DNA of 64,000 nucleotides from JAJDUF01 sp965214295. GTDB lineage: Bacteria; Chloroflexota; UBA11872; UBA12225; JAJDUF01. Below, piece after piece: positions 33,178 to 41,555 of the stretch. Numbering within the stretch: the first letter of the stretch is position 1; the number at the start of each line of letters is the position of its first letter. The translations under genes were made by a program, and so were the position numbers. Where the stretch lies: assembly GCA_965214295.1 (NCBI GenBank), contig OZ243944.1:2542001-2606000 (forward strand), read 5' to 3'. The notes beneath the pieces were generated by a model. That model saw only the letters and a program-made list of their open reading frames with translations. It ran no database searches and was not told where the DNA came from.

Positions 33178-34074
33178 CTACTCTTCCGGCTTGATCTGTA
33201 CGCCGGAGAGCCGCTGGAGGGGTACGGCTACCACGGCGAAGTCCTGCTCGCCCAGTCCGTGGTTGCGGACTTCCTCGTAGGCTTGGAGCGCCAGATTGCC
33301 GAGGTTGAGGCGGACGTTCAGCTCACGGCCGATGCCGAGCGCCAGCATGATGTCTTTGTAGAGGAGGTTGGCGGAGAAGGCCGGCTCGTAGGAGTTCTTG
33401 AAGACGAAGTCCGGGAAGCAGCGCCGGAGCTGCAAGCTGTCGCCGGAGGCGCTGCTCACCACGTCGAGCAGTAGCTCGGGATCAATCCCCGCTTTAGCGC
33501 CGAGGACAAAGCCCTCGACAGCGCCGGCGAGGTTGACGCCCACGAGCATTTGGTTGATGAGCTTGACGGTCGAGCCGGCGCCGATTGGCCCGGCGTGGAC
33601 GATCTTCTCGCCCACGGCTTCCATCACCGGCAGGGCGCGATCAAAGTCCGCTTTGCTGCCGCCGCACATTACCGTCAGGCTGCCGGCCTCGGCGCCCGGC
33701 GGCCCGCCGCTGACGGGCGCGTCAATGTAGCCGACGCCTTGCTCGGCCAGCGCCGCGGCCACCTTGCGGTTTGTGACGGGGTCAATGGTGCTGAAGTCCA
33801 CGACCAGGCTGCCGCTGCGGGCGCCGGCCAGCACACCGTCCGGGCCGAGAATGACGGTTTCCACGTCGTCCGGGACGGGTACGCACAGGCAGATGATGTC
33901 GGTGGTGGTGGCGGCCGCGGCCGATGAGGCGGCTGCGGTCGCACCCTCCGCGGCCAGCGCCGCGACTTTGCCCCGGCTGCGGTTGTGGACGGTGAGGGGG
34001 AAGCCGGCTTGCATGATATTGCGTGACATGGGCAGGCCCATCTTCCCTAATCCGATGAATGAGACGTTTGGCAT
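33178..34074 (-). CDS. NAD(P)-dependent beta-hydroxyacid dehydrogenase (3-hydroxyisobutyrate dehydrogenase family)
   Basis: A 298-residue protein starting MPNVSFIGLGKMGLPMSRNI with the GLGxMGxxM cofactor loop; the following VHNRSR suggests NADP preference. The substrate-site motif DAPVSGGPPGAEAGSLTVM and the catalytic Lys in GSTVKLINQMLVG are present, then LYKDIMLALGIGRELNV in the helical C-domain. Members oxidise 3-hydroxyisobutyrate, tartronate semialdehyde or related acids. In this window, with several aldolases, a tartronate-semialdehyde-type role is plausible but unproven. Start at 34074 follows AAGGAAGGAG. It is divergent from the threonylcarbamoyl-AMP synthase gene. Confidence 0.93.
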   Translation of the reverse strand: MPNVSFIGLGKMGLPMSRNIMQAGFPLTVHNRSRGKVAALAAEGATAAASSAAAATTTDIICLCVPVPDDVETVILGPDGVLAGARSGSLVVDFSTIDPVTNRKVAAALAEQGVGYIDAPVSGGPPGAEAGSLTVMCGGSKADFDRALPVMEAVGEKIVHAGPIGAGSTVKLINQMLVGVNLAGAVEGFVLGAKAGIDPELLLDVVSSASGDSLQLRRCFPDFVFKNSYEPAFSANLLYKDIMLALGIGRELNVRLNLGNLALQAYEEVRNHGLGEQDFAVVAVPLQRLSGVQIKPEE

Positions 34075-34218
34075 TGGCGCGTGCTCCTTCCTTGGGGCAG
34101 GGCATACCTCGCCCCGGTGCAATCCGGCATTGGCGGGATGGTAGCACCCATACCCGGCGTAGTCCAGCGCCACGCCGGATTGTGTAGACTTGGCGGCTCG
34201 GAGGTAGAATGCGCTGCA

Positions 34219-34983
34219 ATGCAATCGTCAGGCGGGAGTCAATCCGCAGATGGACTGCCGGGTCGTGGCTCGTCGCGATCAGGAAGGATGCGGCTCTACC
34301 CGGCCGGTGACCCGGTGTGGCTCAGGCGGGCGGCCGAAATCGTGCGCTGGGGTGGACTGGTGGTGTATCCCACTGACACGCTCTACGGCTTGGGAACGAA
34401 CGCGCTCGACCCCCCGGCGGTGAACCGGCTGTTGGGAGTGAAGGGACGCGCGGCCGCTCGTGGCCTGCCGGTGCTCCTCGCCGACCCGGAGGCCGCCGGC
34501 GCGTTGGTCGCGGATTGGCCACCGGTCGCCGCGGGACTCGCCGCTCGCTTCTGGCCGGGGGCGTTAACGCTCGTGCTGCCCCGCTCGGCGCAGGTGCCGG
34601 ACCTGGTCGCGGCCGGTGCCACTGGCGGGGGAAAGCTGCCGGTCCCAGGCGTGCCTGGAGGGAGCTTTGGCCCCGCCACCGTCGCGTTGCGGATACCGGA
34701 TCATCCCGTCACGCGCGCGCTCATCCGCGCGGCCGGCTGTCCGCTGATCGGCACGAGCGCAAATCGTTCCGGCGAGGCTCCGGCGACGACGGCGCAAGCG
34801 GCCGTCGCCGCCCTCGGGTCGGAGGTGGACGTGGTGCTCGACGCGGGACCGTCGCCGGTGGGGCAGCCGTCAACGGTGCTTGCGCTCTCGTCGCCGCCAA
34901 CGGCGCAGATTCTCCGGGCCGGGGCGGTGGGGGCGGCGGCACTGGAGCCGGTGCTGGCAGCGGCGGGTTGGGACCTCGCCTAG
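34219..34983 (+). CDS. Threonylcarbamoyl-AMP synthase (Sua5/YwlC/YrdC family)
   Basis: It makes threonylcarbamoyl-AMP for the universal t6A modification of tRNA position 37. Motifs present are VYPTDTLYGLGTNALDPPAV, the KGR-type Lys/Arg segment GVKGRAAARGLPVLL, FWPGALTLVLPR, VALRIPDHPVTRALI and CPLIGTSANRSGEAP. It has the YrdC-like domain only and no C-terminal Sua5 domain. The start is uncertain. The ATG at 34219 has GGAGG 14 bases upstream (254 residues), while the ATG at 34288 (231 residues) has an AGGAAGG with almost no spacing. KGRA replaces the usual KxRP. Confidence 0.9.
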   Translation: MQSSGGSQSADGLPGRGSSRSGRMRLYPAGDPVWLRRAAEIVRWGGLVVYPTDTLYGLGTNALDPPAVNRLLGVKGRAAARGLPVLLADPEAAGALVADWPPVAAGLAARFWPGALTLVLPRSAQVPDLVAAGATGGGKLPVPGVPGGSFGPATVALRIPDHPVTRALIRAAGCPLIGTSANRSGEAPATTAQAAVAALGSEVDVVLDAGPSPVGQPSTVLALSSPPTAQILRAGAVGAAALEPVLAAAGWDLA

Positions 34984-35024
34984 CTCACGTCGGTGAGGCT
35001 GTGGGCCGGGGACGCCGGGTCGCT

Positions 35025-35190
35025 CCCACGTGGCGAGATTCTTCGCTCCGCTCAGAATGACAGTAGAAAGGATGCTCAGGATGACAGTAGAAAGGATGCT
35101 CAGAATGACAGTGGAAAGGCTACTCAGAATGACCGGGTTGGCGGTGATGAATGACCGGGTTGGCGGTGACTTTGGAAAGGTCCTCCCGGG
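35025..35190. repeat. Inverted, diverged copy of the CACGTGGG repeat with a 24-bp tandem
   Basis: Read on the reverse strand it matches 5061-5220 (ACCTTTCCAAAGTCACCGCC, CATTCTGAG, CCACGTGGGA). Within it, a 24-bp unit ATGACAGTAGAAAGGATGCT plus CAGG is repeated three times at 35057-35128. A duplicated GAATGACCGGGTTGGCGGTG follows. Confidence 0.8.
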
Positions 35191-35197
35191 GACGGCA

Positions 35198-35788
35198 CTA
35201 GGGCATGATCAGCCGCTGACCGATTTGGAGGGTCACGTTGCTGTCCCGCAGGTTGTTCGCCGCGACGATAGCTTGCACACTGCTCTCGTAGCGCCGGGCG
35301 AGCGCAAAGAGGGTATCGCCGGCCACGACGGTGTGCTCGCGCATACTGTCTGGGACGACCGTCGCCGTAGGCTCCGGCGCCGGTGTTGGCGCGATGGTAC
35401 TGCTGGAGACCGGCGTATTGGCGGCCGCTGCAGTTGGGGCGGGAGCTTGCGTTGGCGGGGCGGTTGTGCCATCGGTGGGCTGGCTGGCTGTGGAGGTGGC
35501 TGCCGGATTTGCGTCGGCGGAGGCCGGGCTAATCTCCAGCGTGCTCAGGAACTCGGGCAGCGGCAAGCCTAAGCTGCTGCTGAGGACTTGGACGGTGGTC
35601 AGAGTGTTCTGAGAAACCGTCAGCATGGCCTCCACGCTCAGGCCGGCAATGCGATACATCACTACCAGGGAAAGCGCCGTAATGATCGTCGCGGCGCCGA
35701 GGCCGAGACGGGCCTTCCATAGCTCGGCCGCCCGGCGTTGCGCCGCCGGGCTGGGGTAGCGTGAAGAGGGAGCAGGACGCTGTCTCAT
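35198..35788 (-). CDS. Membrane-anchored LysM domain protein
   Basis: A 196-residue protein. After a basic N-terminus there is one membrane segment (about residues 30-52, LGAATIITALSLVVMYRIAG), an acidic/hydrophobic stretch, a Pro/Thr/Ala linker (about 95-145), and a C-terminal LysM domain (about 150-196: HTVVAGDTLFALARRYESSV, IVAANNLRDSNVTLQIGQRL). LysM binds peptidoglycan, so the protein probably tethers the membrane to the wall. It lies between a tRNA-modification gene and murD, divergent from murD; a link with wall synthesis is only positional. No strong ribosome binding site is seen at 35788. Confidence 0.82.
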   Translation of the reverse strand: MRQRPAPSSRYPSPAAQRRAAELWKARLGLGAATIITALSLVVMYRIAGLSVEAMLTVSQNTLTTVQVLSSSLGLPLPEFLSTLEISPASADANPAATSTASQPTDGTTAPPTQAPAPTAAAANTPVSSSTIAPTPAPEPTATVVPDSMREHTVVAGDTLFALARRYESSVQAIVAANNLRDSNVTLQIGQRLIMP

Positions 35789-35944
35789 CGGTCTCTGCGG
35801 GCACGCGGGGCGTGCAGTACACTGCGGTGACGTTGGTGACGTTATCGTACCAAGAACTTTACCCTAGCAGGATCAGGAACGCTGATCGCGTGTGGCGGCG
35901 GCCGGCCGTGGAGACCGAGTGGTCGGCGCAGGGGGGGCAAGACG

Positions 35945-37252
35945 GTGGATTATCGCGGCCGGCGCGTGCTCGTGATGGGACTTGGTGTTCACGGTGGCGG
36001 CGTGGGCGTGGCGCGGTTCCTGGCCGAGCGGGGTGCTCACGTTACCGTGACCGACCTCAACTCCGCCGAGCAACTCGCCGCTTCGCTGGAGTCCTTGGCG
36101 GAGCTCCCGATTACCTACGTGCTGGGACAGCATCGGGAGGAGGACTTTCGATCTGCGGACCTCGTCGTCCGCAATCCGGCTGTGCCGCGCCATTCGCCCT
36201 ACTTGCAGGTGGCGACAGCGGCCGGCGTACCGGTAGTCATGGAGATGACGCTCTTCTTCGCAGAGTGTCCGAGCCGGAATATCATCGGTGTCACGGGCAC
36301 CAAGGGCAAGACCACGACCACGCTGCTGCTCGCCTCCATCGTCCAGGCGCATGGCTGGCCGCACGTCGTCGCCGGCAATCTGCGCCGCTCGGCGCTGGAA
36401 ACGCTGCCGCACATCGAGCGGGATAGCTGGGTTGTCTTGGAGTTGTCGAGCTGGCAGCTGGAGGGGTTGATTCCGTTGCGGCGCAGCCCGCACGTGGCCG
36501 TCATCACCAACATCATGCCCGATCATCTGGATCGCTACGCGAGCTATGCCGAGTATGCGCGGAGCAAGGGACTCATCTTGCGCTGGCAGCGGCCCGAGGA
36601 CTACGCCGTGCTCAACGGATCCAGCCGGCCGGTGCGCCCGCTGGCCGAGGAGACGGTGGGGCGCGTGGTGTGGTTCGATCCGGCGTCGGAGACGGCCGGG
36701 TGGGAGATAGCGCACCTGTATGGCGACCACAACCGGGCGAACGTCGCGGCGGCGGCGGCGGCGGCCGGTACGCTGGGGATATCCACTGGGGTGATTGACC
36801 GGGCGGTGGCCGCCTTTCCCGGTGTGCCGCACCGCCTGGAGACGATCCGCGAATTCGAGGGCGTGCGGTACATCAACGATACGGCGGCCACCATGCCGGA
36901 AGCCTTGCTCGCCGCTCTCGCCGCCATGGACCGGCCGACCGTGTTGATCGCCGGTGGCAGTGACAAGGGGCTGGACTTCAGCGGTGTGCGCGCGGCCGTG
37001 CAGAGGCCAGAGGCCATGGTGACGGCGGTTGTGCTGCTGGCAGGCACGGCAACGACCAGGGTGGCGGCCGCGTGTGGGGAGAAGGTGATCGGTCAGCCCG
37101 GCGACCTCGCGGCGGCGCTGACGACGGCGCGGGAGGTGGCGGAGCCTGGGAGCGTTGTGCTGCTCTCGCCGGGTTGTGCCTCGTTCGGCTTGTTCGACAG
37201 CGAGTTCGACCGCGGCGACCGGTTCCGGAAACTGGTGCAGGCGCTCGCATAG
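35945..37252 (+). CDS. murD: UDP-N-acetylmuramoylalanine-glutamate ligase
   Basis: A 435-residue Mur ligase of the cytosolic steps of peptidoglycan synthesis. In order: a Rossmann-like N-domain (VLVMGLGVHGGGVGVARFLA), the ATP loop IIGVTGTKGKTTTTLLLASI, ELSSWQLEGL, NIMPDHLDRYASYAEYA, GDHNRANVAAA, the hinge PHRLETIREF, and LSPGCASFGLFDSEFDRGD at the C-terminus as in MurD. The segment after the hinge is INDTAATMPEA rather than the usual NDSKATN, a variation to note for glutamate-isomer specificity. The GTG start follows a G-rich site. No other mur gene is nearby. Confidence 0.93.
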   Translation: MDYRGRRVLVMGLGVHGGGVGVARFLAERGAHVTVTDLNSAEQLAASLESLAELPITYVLGQHREEDFRSADLVVRNPAVPRHSPYLQVATAAGVPVVMEMTLFFAECPSRNIIGVTGTKGKTTTTLLLASIVQAHGWPHVVAGNLRRSALETLPHIERDSWVVLELSSWQLEGLIPLRRSPHVAVITNIMPDHLDRYASYAEYARSKGLILRWQRPEDYAVLNGSSRPVRPLAEETVGRVVWFDPASETAGWEIAHLYGDHNRANVAAAAAAAGTLGISTGVIDRAVAAFPGVPHRLETIREFEGVRYINDTAATMPEALLAALAAMDRPTVLIAGGSDKGLDFSGVRAAVQRPEAMVTAVVLLAGTATTRVAAACGEKVIGQPGDLAAALTTAREVAEPGSVVLLSPGCASFGLFDSEFDRGDRFRKLVQALA

Positions 37253-37401
37253 GGAACTGGGTTGGGTTGGCAGTGGAGCGTGGAAGGCAGTTTCGCCAGA
37301 CCATCCACTCCAGATTCCGCTTTCGGAGACCTTTGCATACCCCCCGGAGGGAGCGCCGGGGTGGCTGCGCTCCCCTCCCGCCAACCAGGGCGGTGCTGCG
37401 T

Positions 37402-37430
37402 TTGGCTTCCCGCTGGCGCGGGAATGACGG
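37402..37430. repeat. CCCGCTGGCGCGGG hairpin unit
   Basis: A diverged copy of the unit at 4985, in the 264-bp gap between the convergent murD and rph genes. It could serve as a bidirectional transcript-end hairpin. Confidence 0.6.
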
Positions 37431-37516
37431 GTTAGGCCAAGGTCTCCTTTCGCGGGGATGACCGGGAAGTGTCAACAGGTCCTAGTCGCCGTGGGCCACC
37501 CGCCGACGGGCGGCTC

Positions 37517-38296
37517 CTACGTGTGGAAGGACCTCCTACCCTCGGCGCTGTCCAAAGCGGCGCGGATGGCTCGCTCTTGGGCCGCGAGCAGTGACTTGAT
37601 GCCCTGGTGGGCGAGGTCGAGCATGCGGTGCAACGCCTGGGGCGAGAATGGCGCGCCCTCGGCCGTGCCCTGTACCTCGATAAACTGCCCCTCGCCGGTC
37701 ATCACCACGTTGAGGTCGGCGCTCGCGCGGGAGTCCTCTGGGTAGGAGAGGTCGAGGAACGGCGCACCGTGTACGATCCCGACACTGACGGCGGCTACGG
37801 CCTTCTTCAGTGGGGTGCTGGTGAGCATCCCCGTGTTGACCAGCTGGTGTAGCGCGAGGGCGAGGGCAACGTAGGCGCCGGTGATGGCTGCGGTGCGGGT
37901 ACCACCGTCGGCTTGGAGCACGTCGCAGTCCAGGATGACGGTCCGGGGGCCGAGCGCCTGGAGGTCTACGGCGGCCCGGAGCGCGCGGCCGATCAGGCGT
38001 TGAATCTCCTGCGTGCGACCGCCGAGACGGCCGCGTACCGATTCTCGGCTGCTGCGGGTATGGGTAGCGCGTGGCAGCATCGCGTACTCGGCCGTGACCC
38101 AGCCGCGGTCGGTGTTGAGCAGGTGGGGCGGCTGCCGGTCCTGCACCGAAGCGGCGCAGAGAACGCGGGTGTTGCCGCAGGCGATGAGCGCCGATCCTTC
38201 CGGGTACTCCTGGTAGCCGGTGGTGATCCGTACCGGTCGTAGCTCGTCGAAGGCGCGACCGTCGGCGCGGACGTGGGGCCTCTGTTGTGGTGTCAT
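37517..38296 (-). CDS. rph: Ribonuclease PH
   Basis: A 259-residue phosphorolytic 3'-exoribonuclease that trims tRNA precursors and structured RNAs. It starts MTPQQRPHVRADGRAFDELR. Conserved segments are YPEGSALIACGNTRVLCAAS, GWVTAEYAMLPRATHTRSSR, GRTQEIQRLIGRALRAAVDL, DCDVLQADGGTRTAAITGAY (nucleotide/phosphate region) and FLDLSYPEDSRASADLNVVM with the catalytic Asp. Family length is about 240-260. No clear ribosome binding site precedes the ATG at 38296, but all upstream in-frame sequence is repeat-derived, so no longer start is credible. Confidence 0.96.
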   Translation of the reverse strand: MTPQQRPHVRADGRAFDELRPVRITTGYQEYPEGSALIACGNTRVLCAASVQDRQPPHLLNTDRGWVTAEYAMLPRATHTRSSRESVRGRLGGRTQEIQRLIGRALRAAVDLQALGPRTVILDCDVLQADGGTRTAAITGAYVALALALHQLVNTGMLTSTPLKKAVAAVSVGIVHGAPFLDLSYPEDSRASADLNVVMTGEGQFIEVQGTAEGAPFSPQALHRMLDLAHQGIKSLLAAQERAIRAALDSAEGRRSFHT

Positions 38297-38393
38297 GCTA
38301 ATGGGCAGTGTAGCAGCCGGAAGGGGGTTGCCGCCCCGGATATTTAGCCACAGAGCACCGAGTAGGGGGAGCAGCTTGCTGCGCTGGCTGCCC

Positions 38394-38545
38394 TCACCCT
38401 GCCCCCCCGCTCCCCTCACAAGGGTAGGTTTTTCGTAGAGAGCCGCGGGGGTGGGGTAGACCTCACCCCCGCGGCCCCCTCTCCACACATGTGGAGAGGG
38501 GGAGGAGGGCCTGTTCCAGGGCCTCCGAATGGCCCTGGATTCCGG
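38394..38545. repeat. Truncated 242-bp MITE, left part
   Basis: It contains CTCACAAGGGTAGGTTTTTC, GTAGAGAGCCGCGG, the palindrome CTCTCCACACATGTGGAGAG and GGGCCTGTTCCAGGGCC, ending near CCGGCTTGCGC. Most of the 435-bp gap 38297-38731 is this element, and the rest shows no gene. Confidence 0.75.
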
Positions 38546-38731
38546 CTTGCGCCTGGATGGAGTGCTGGGGTGGGAGTGACGGAGGCGAGGTATCCCCGCC
38601 CCTCTCCTTGCTGGCAGGGACATAGTTGTGAATAATCCAGGCCAGCGCTGCCGGCGCGTCCTAGTGGGCGGCATAGTCATGGCCGCTGGGTGAGCCGGCG
38701 AGCAGCGAATACGCAGGCAGGTTGAAGGATA

Positions 38732-39601
38732 ATGCCACGTATCAACCGGGCGATCGAGCTACTGGAGCAGGGTCAGCCGATCTACTACACCGGCGCTGGC
38801 GAGCTGACTTACGAGAACGGTGTCGAGATGGCGCAGACGTGGGCCGACTACCTGATGGTGGAGATGGAGCATTTTGCGTTCAACATACCGGGGTTGTCGG
38901 CGTTCATGCGCGGGTTGATCGCCGGTGGTCCGACTCGTAGCGGGCACCGCACGCCGACGGTGATTGCCACCTTGCCGACCGACGGGACGAGCGTGGAGGT
39001 CATGCGGGCCAACGCCTGGATGGTGAAGCACCTCCTGACGGCCGGCGTACACGGTATCCTGCTCTGCCACGCCGAGACGCCGGGCGCCGTCAAGACGTTC
39101 GTCGAGTCGGCGCGCTACCCCTTCCAGCGCATTGGCGTGGGTGAGGGGCTGGGTGACGGGCGCCGGGGGAGTGGCGGTCAGGGGGAAGCGGCAGCGGTGT
39201 GGGGGCTGTCGGTGAACGAGTATCTCGACAAGGCCGACCCGTGGCCGCTCAATCCGCAGGGTGAGCTGCTCCTGGGTCTCAAGATCGAGGATAAACGCTG
39301 TTTGGCCAACGCAGAGGCGAACATACAGGTTCCCGGCGTTGGTTTCGCCGAGTGGGGACCGGGTGATATGGGGATGTCGCTCGGCTACGAGGACAACCAC
39401 GATCCACCCTATCCCGAGTACATGCTCGCTGCACGGGCGCGTGTCTTTGCCGCCTGCAAGTCGGTCGGGATTGCCTTTCTCAATGGCGTGAATCCGGACA
39501 ATGTGACGGAGATGCTCGACGAAGGGGTGCTGATCGGCAGTGGTGGTCCCGAGGCCGCGGAGATCGGGCGCCGGCACACCGGTCGCACGATGCCTTGGTA
39601 G
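38732..39601 (+). CDS. HpcH/HpaI family aldolase/citrate lyase-like protein (divergent member)
   Basis: A 289-residue protein starting MPRINRAIELLEQGQPIYYT after GAAGG. It has the phosphoenolpyruvate/pyruvate TIM-barrel pattern: DYLMVEMEHFAFNIPGL, GVHGILLCHAETPGAVKTFV, LLLGLKIEDKRCLANAEANI with the metal-ligand Glu, and GVGFAEWGPGDMGMSLGY with the Asp. It is much less similar to the pair at 20661 and 59071 than those two are to each other. The insertion around residues 130-165 contains a Gly-rich stretch. It appears to be a single-gene unit. The reaction is probably aldol cleavage of a hydroxy-keto acid. Confidence 0.82.
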   Translation: MPRINRAIELLEQGQPIYYTGAGELTYENGVEMAQTWADYLMVEMEHFAFNIPGLSAFMRGLIAGGPTRSGHRTPTVIATLPTDGTSVEVMRANAWMVKHLLTAGVHGILLCHAETPGAVKTFVESARYPFQRIGVGEGLGDGRRGSGGQGEAAAVWGLSVNEYLDKADPWPLNPQGELLLGLKIEDKRCLANAEANIQVPGVGFAEWGPGDMGMSLGYEDNHDPPYPEYMLAARARVFAACKSVGIAFLNGVNPDNVTEMLDEGVLIGSGGPEAAEIGRRHTGRTMPW

Positions 39602-39604
39602 TAC

Positions 39605-40192
39605 TCAGGCTTGTAGGGCGCTCTGGTAGGCCGCCGTCAGGCGTGACCAGAAGTAGGTGAACGATGCCGAATGCCATCCGGCCGCCGCCGGGTCGAATTG
39701 CGGCGCCAGCATGCGGGCGAAGTTGATCTTGTTGGGGGCGGAATTTCGTCCATATTGCTGCTGCCACAACGCCTTGAGCTGTGTCCCTGGGTTCAGACTG
39801 GCAGTGTCACTCGGCGCAGCGTAGCTGGCCCGGGGTAATAGTGCATTGATGGCGGCAGTATCGGCGAGAAGCCAGGCCTCGAATCCGCGGATAGCAACAC
39901 AGATGAACAGATAGCGCTTGTGCGTTGGCTGGCGTGTTTCTTCACGGCTTAATTCGTCAAATCGTTGGAGGACGGCCGCAACACACGGGTCCTTGTCGCG
40001 GTCCACCAGGATGAAGCCGGCGGTGTAGTGGAGGCTCCGAAAGGACTCTAGCAGGCGAGGGGTCTGACGGATGAGCTTCTCCCGGGTCTTCATGTTGCGG
40101 ATATCAAAGCGGACACCGGGGAAGTGCTTGTGCAGTACCTTGTCCCAGAACGCCCGGTCGGAGGGACCCTCGACACCGACGCCGATTCTCAC
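39605..40192 (-). CDS. TOPRIM-like protein coupled to AAA ATPase (DUF4276-like)
   Basis: A 195-residue protein starting VRIGVGVEGPSDRAFWDKVL. The Glu in VEGPSD and the DxD in FILVDRDKDP are the TOPRIM metal-binding signature, as in OLD nucleases and DUF4276/DUF4435 proteins. RYLFICVAIRGFEAWLLAD is typical of DUF4276. Its GTG start (40192) overlaps the stop of the upstream ATPase gene by four bases (GTGA), implying translational coupling, and GGGAG lies 7 bases upstream. Together they look like an OLD/PARIS-type two-component defence module in which the ATPase senses and the TOPRIM protein acts. Function is inference from architecture. Confidence 0.75.
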   Translation of the reverse strand: MRIGVGVEGPSDRAFWDKVLHKHFPGVRFDIRNMKTREKLIRQTPRLLESFRSLHYTAGFILVDRDKDPCVAAVLQRFDELSREETRQPTHKRYLFICVAIRGFEAWLLADTAAINALLPRASYAAPSDTASLNPGTQLKALWQQQYGRNSAPNKINFARMLAPQFDPAAAGWHSASFTYFWSRLTAAYQSALQA

Positions 40193-41415
40193 GGGATTGC
40201 TCCCACGACACCCTGCTCCCACAGCTCTCCGAGGCTGAAGTGCTTGCGGAATTGCTTGATGTCGGCAACGCTTGAGGCCTTCCTAAGCTCCGTAAATCCG
40301 TCCCGTTTGTCGCAGAGAATGACCTCGCTAGGCTCTAGGTGATCGAGCAGATCGGGTTCGTGGGTCGTGACAATAAGCTGACTCTGATCGGAGGCGGACC
40401 GCAGCATATCCACGACATTTTCTGCCAGGTGTGGGTGGATGCCATTTTCCGGCTCCTCGATGGCAACGAGCGACGCTCTGGGGGCAATCCAGGTGGTGAG
40501 GACGAGCAGGGCAAGCAAACGAACTGTACCGTCCGAGACTGAGATGGGGTTAACTGCCTCCTTAAGTTTATCTTCTACGATCTGAAAGGATAATGTGTCT
40601 TCAATTGGTAGCTTTCTTGTCGTCAAGTCCTTAAATCCTGGCACTATACCTCTCAGGCTATGCACAATCGTAGCTTGCTCTTCAGCAGTCATTCTATGAA
40701 GAATGGCAGCCAGCTTCTCGCCTGCCGAACCGAGAGCGGCATCCGCTTCTTCTCGGTATGGCTGGCGAGCGACTCCAGGAATGATATTGTGGAAGCTCCA
40801 GCGTCTGATCTCTTCACGAAGCATGATGGCCGGAAAGAAAAAGAGCCCGGCTCCTACGAGGGCGAGGCGTGTCGATTCCTGTTCGGGAACGGAAACGGTC
40901 AGAGTCCGCTTTTCTCCGCCAATGGGAAGCAGTAGATTCAGCGGATTGGAGATGATGATCTTCTTGCTGTCCCGTGTCAGTGTCGCCGTACTCGTCTCGG
41001 CATCCCGCACAACTTCCGCGCTCAACGATTCTGCTGCAACGCTTGGTGTAGCTTCATTTTCTCCCAGATTAAGCTCCAATTCATATTCCCAGGACCGCAC
41101 AGACAGCACAACACCCTCGTCATCTCGATCTTCTGAGAATCTGACCTCCTTCTCAAGTTTGATTGAAAGCCGAACCGGTTTTGGCTTATGTTGTTGACGT
41201 AAGTGCTTGTTGCTGACTTCGGCGCTGCCTCCTAGCTCGCTCACGGCATAGGAAACGTCGTGGTTTACGGCGTTCTGCAGAAACTTCAAGGCGTGAAGCA
41301 GGTTTGTCTTGCCTGAGGCGTTGGCGCCGACGATGAAGTTGAGCGGTCCCAACTCTATCTTCTCCGCCGGTGAGCCGAAGCTCTTGAAGCCTTCGATTTG
41401 CAGCTCGGTAATCAT
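40189..41415 (-). CDS. AAA (ABC/SMC-type) ATPase of an OLD-like two-gene module
   Basis: A 408-residue ATPase starting MITELQIEGFKSFGSPAEKI. Walker A is GANASGKTN (about residue 31), the ABC-type signature region is PISVSDGTVRLLAL, Walker B is SLVAIEEPENGIHPH, and the H-loop is IVTTHEPDLLD. The middle 180 residues are the variable insertion of AAA_15/AAA_21 proteins rather than a long SMC coiled coil. It forms a tight operon with the TOPRIM gene (4-bp overlap). The codon use is less G+C-rich than in neighbouring housekeeping genes, consistent with a mobile defence cassette inserted between the aldolase gene and miaA. Confidence 0.85.
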   Translation of the reverse strand: MITELQIEGFKSFGSPAEKIELGPLNFIVGANASGKTNLLHALKFLQNAVNHDVSYAVSELGGSAEVSNKHLRQQHKPKPVRLSIKLEKEVRFSEDRDDEGVVLSVRSWEYELELNLGENEATPSVAAESLSAEVVRDAETSTATLTRDSKKIIISNPLNLLLPIGGEKRTLTVSVPEQESTRLALVGAGLFFFPAIMLREEIRRWSFHNIIPGVARQPYREEADAALGSAGEKLAAILHRMTAEEQATIVHSLRGIVPGFKDLTTRKLPIEDTLSFQIVEDKLKEAVNPISVSDGTVRLLALLVLTTWIAPRASLVAIEEPENGIHPHLAENVVDMLRSASDQSQLIVTTHEPDLLDHLEPSEVILCDKRDGFTELRKASSVADIKQFRKHFSLGELWEQGVVGAIP

Positions 41416-41555
41416 TGTCCTAGTCCCAGCGCAGTCCGCCAGCGATCATGTCTTACCTTACCACTCTTAGTGCTGCTCGGAGGCCAAACGGCACCCAGCG
41501 TGGCTCTGCACCCAGGGTAGGGGCACGGCATGCCGTGCCCCTACGGCGTGCGCGA

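Noticed and set aside
34081..34218. N-terminal extension of the threonylcarbamoyl-AMP synthase gene
   Set aside because: It overlaps the divergent dehydrogenase gene's leader and lacks a ribosome binding site or family similarity.
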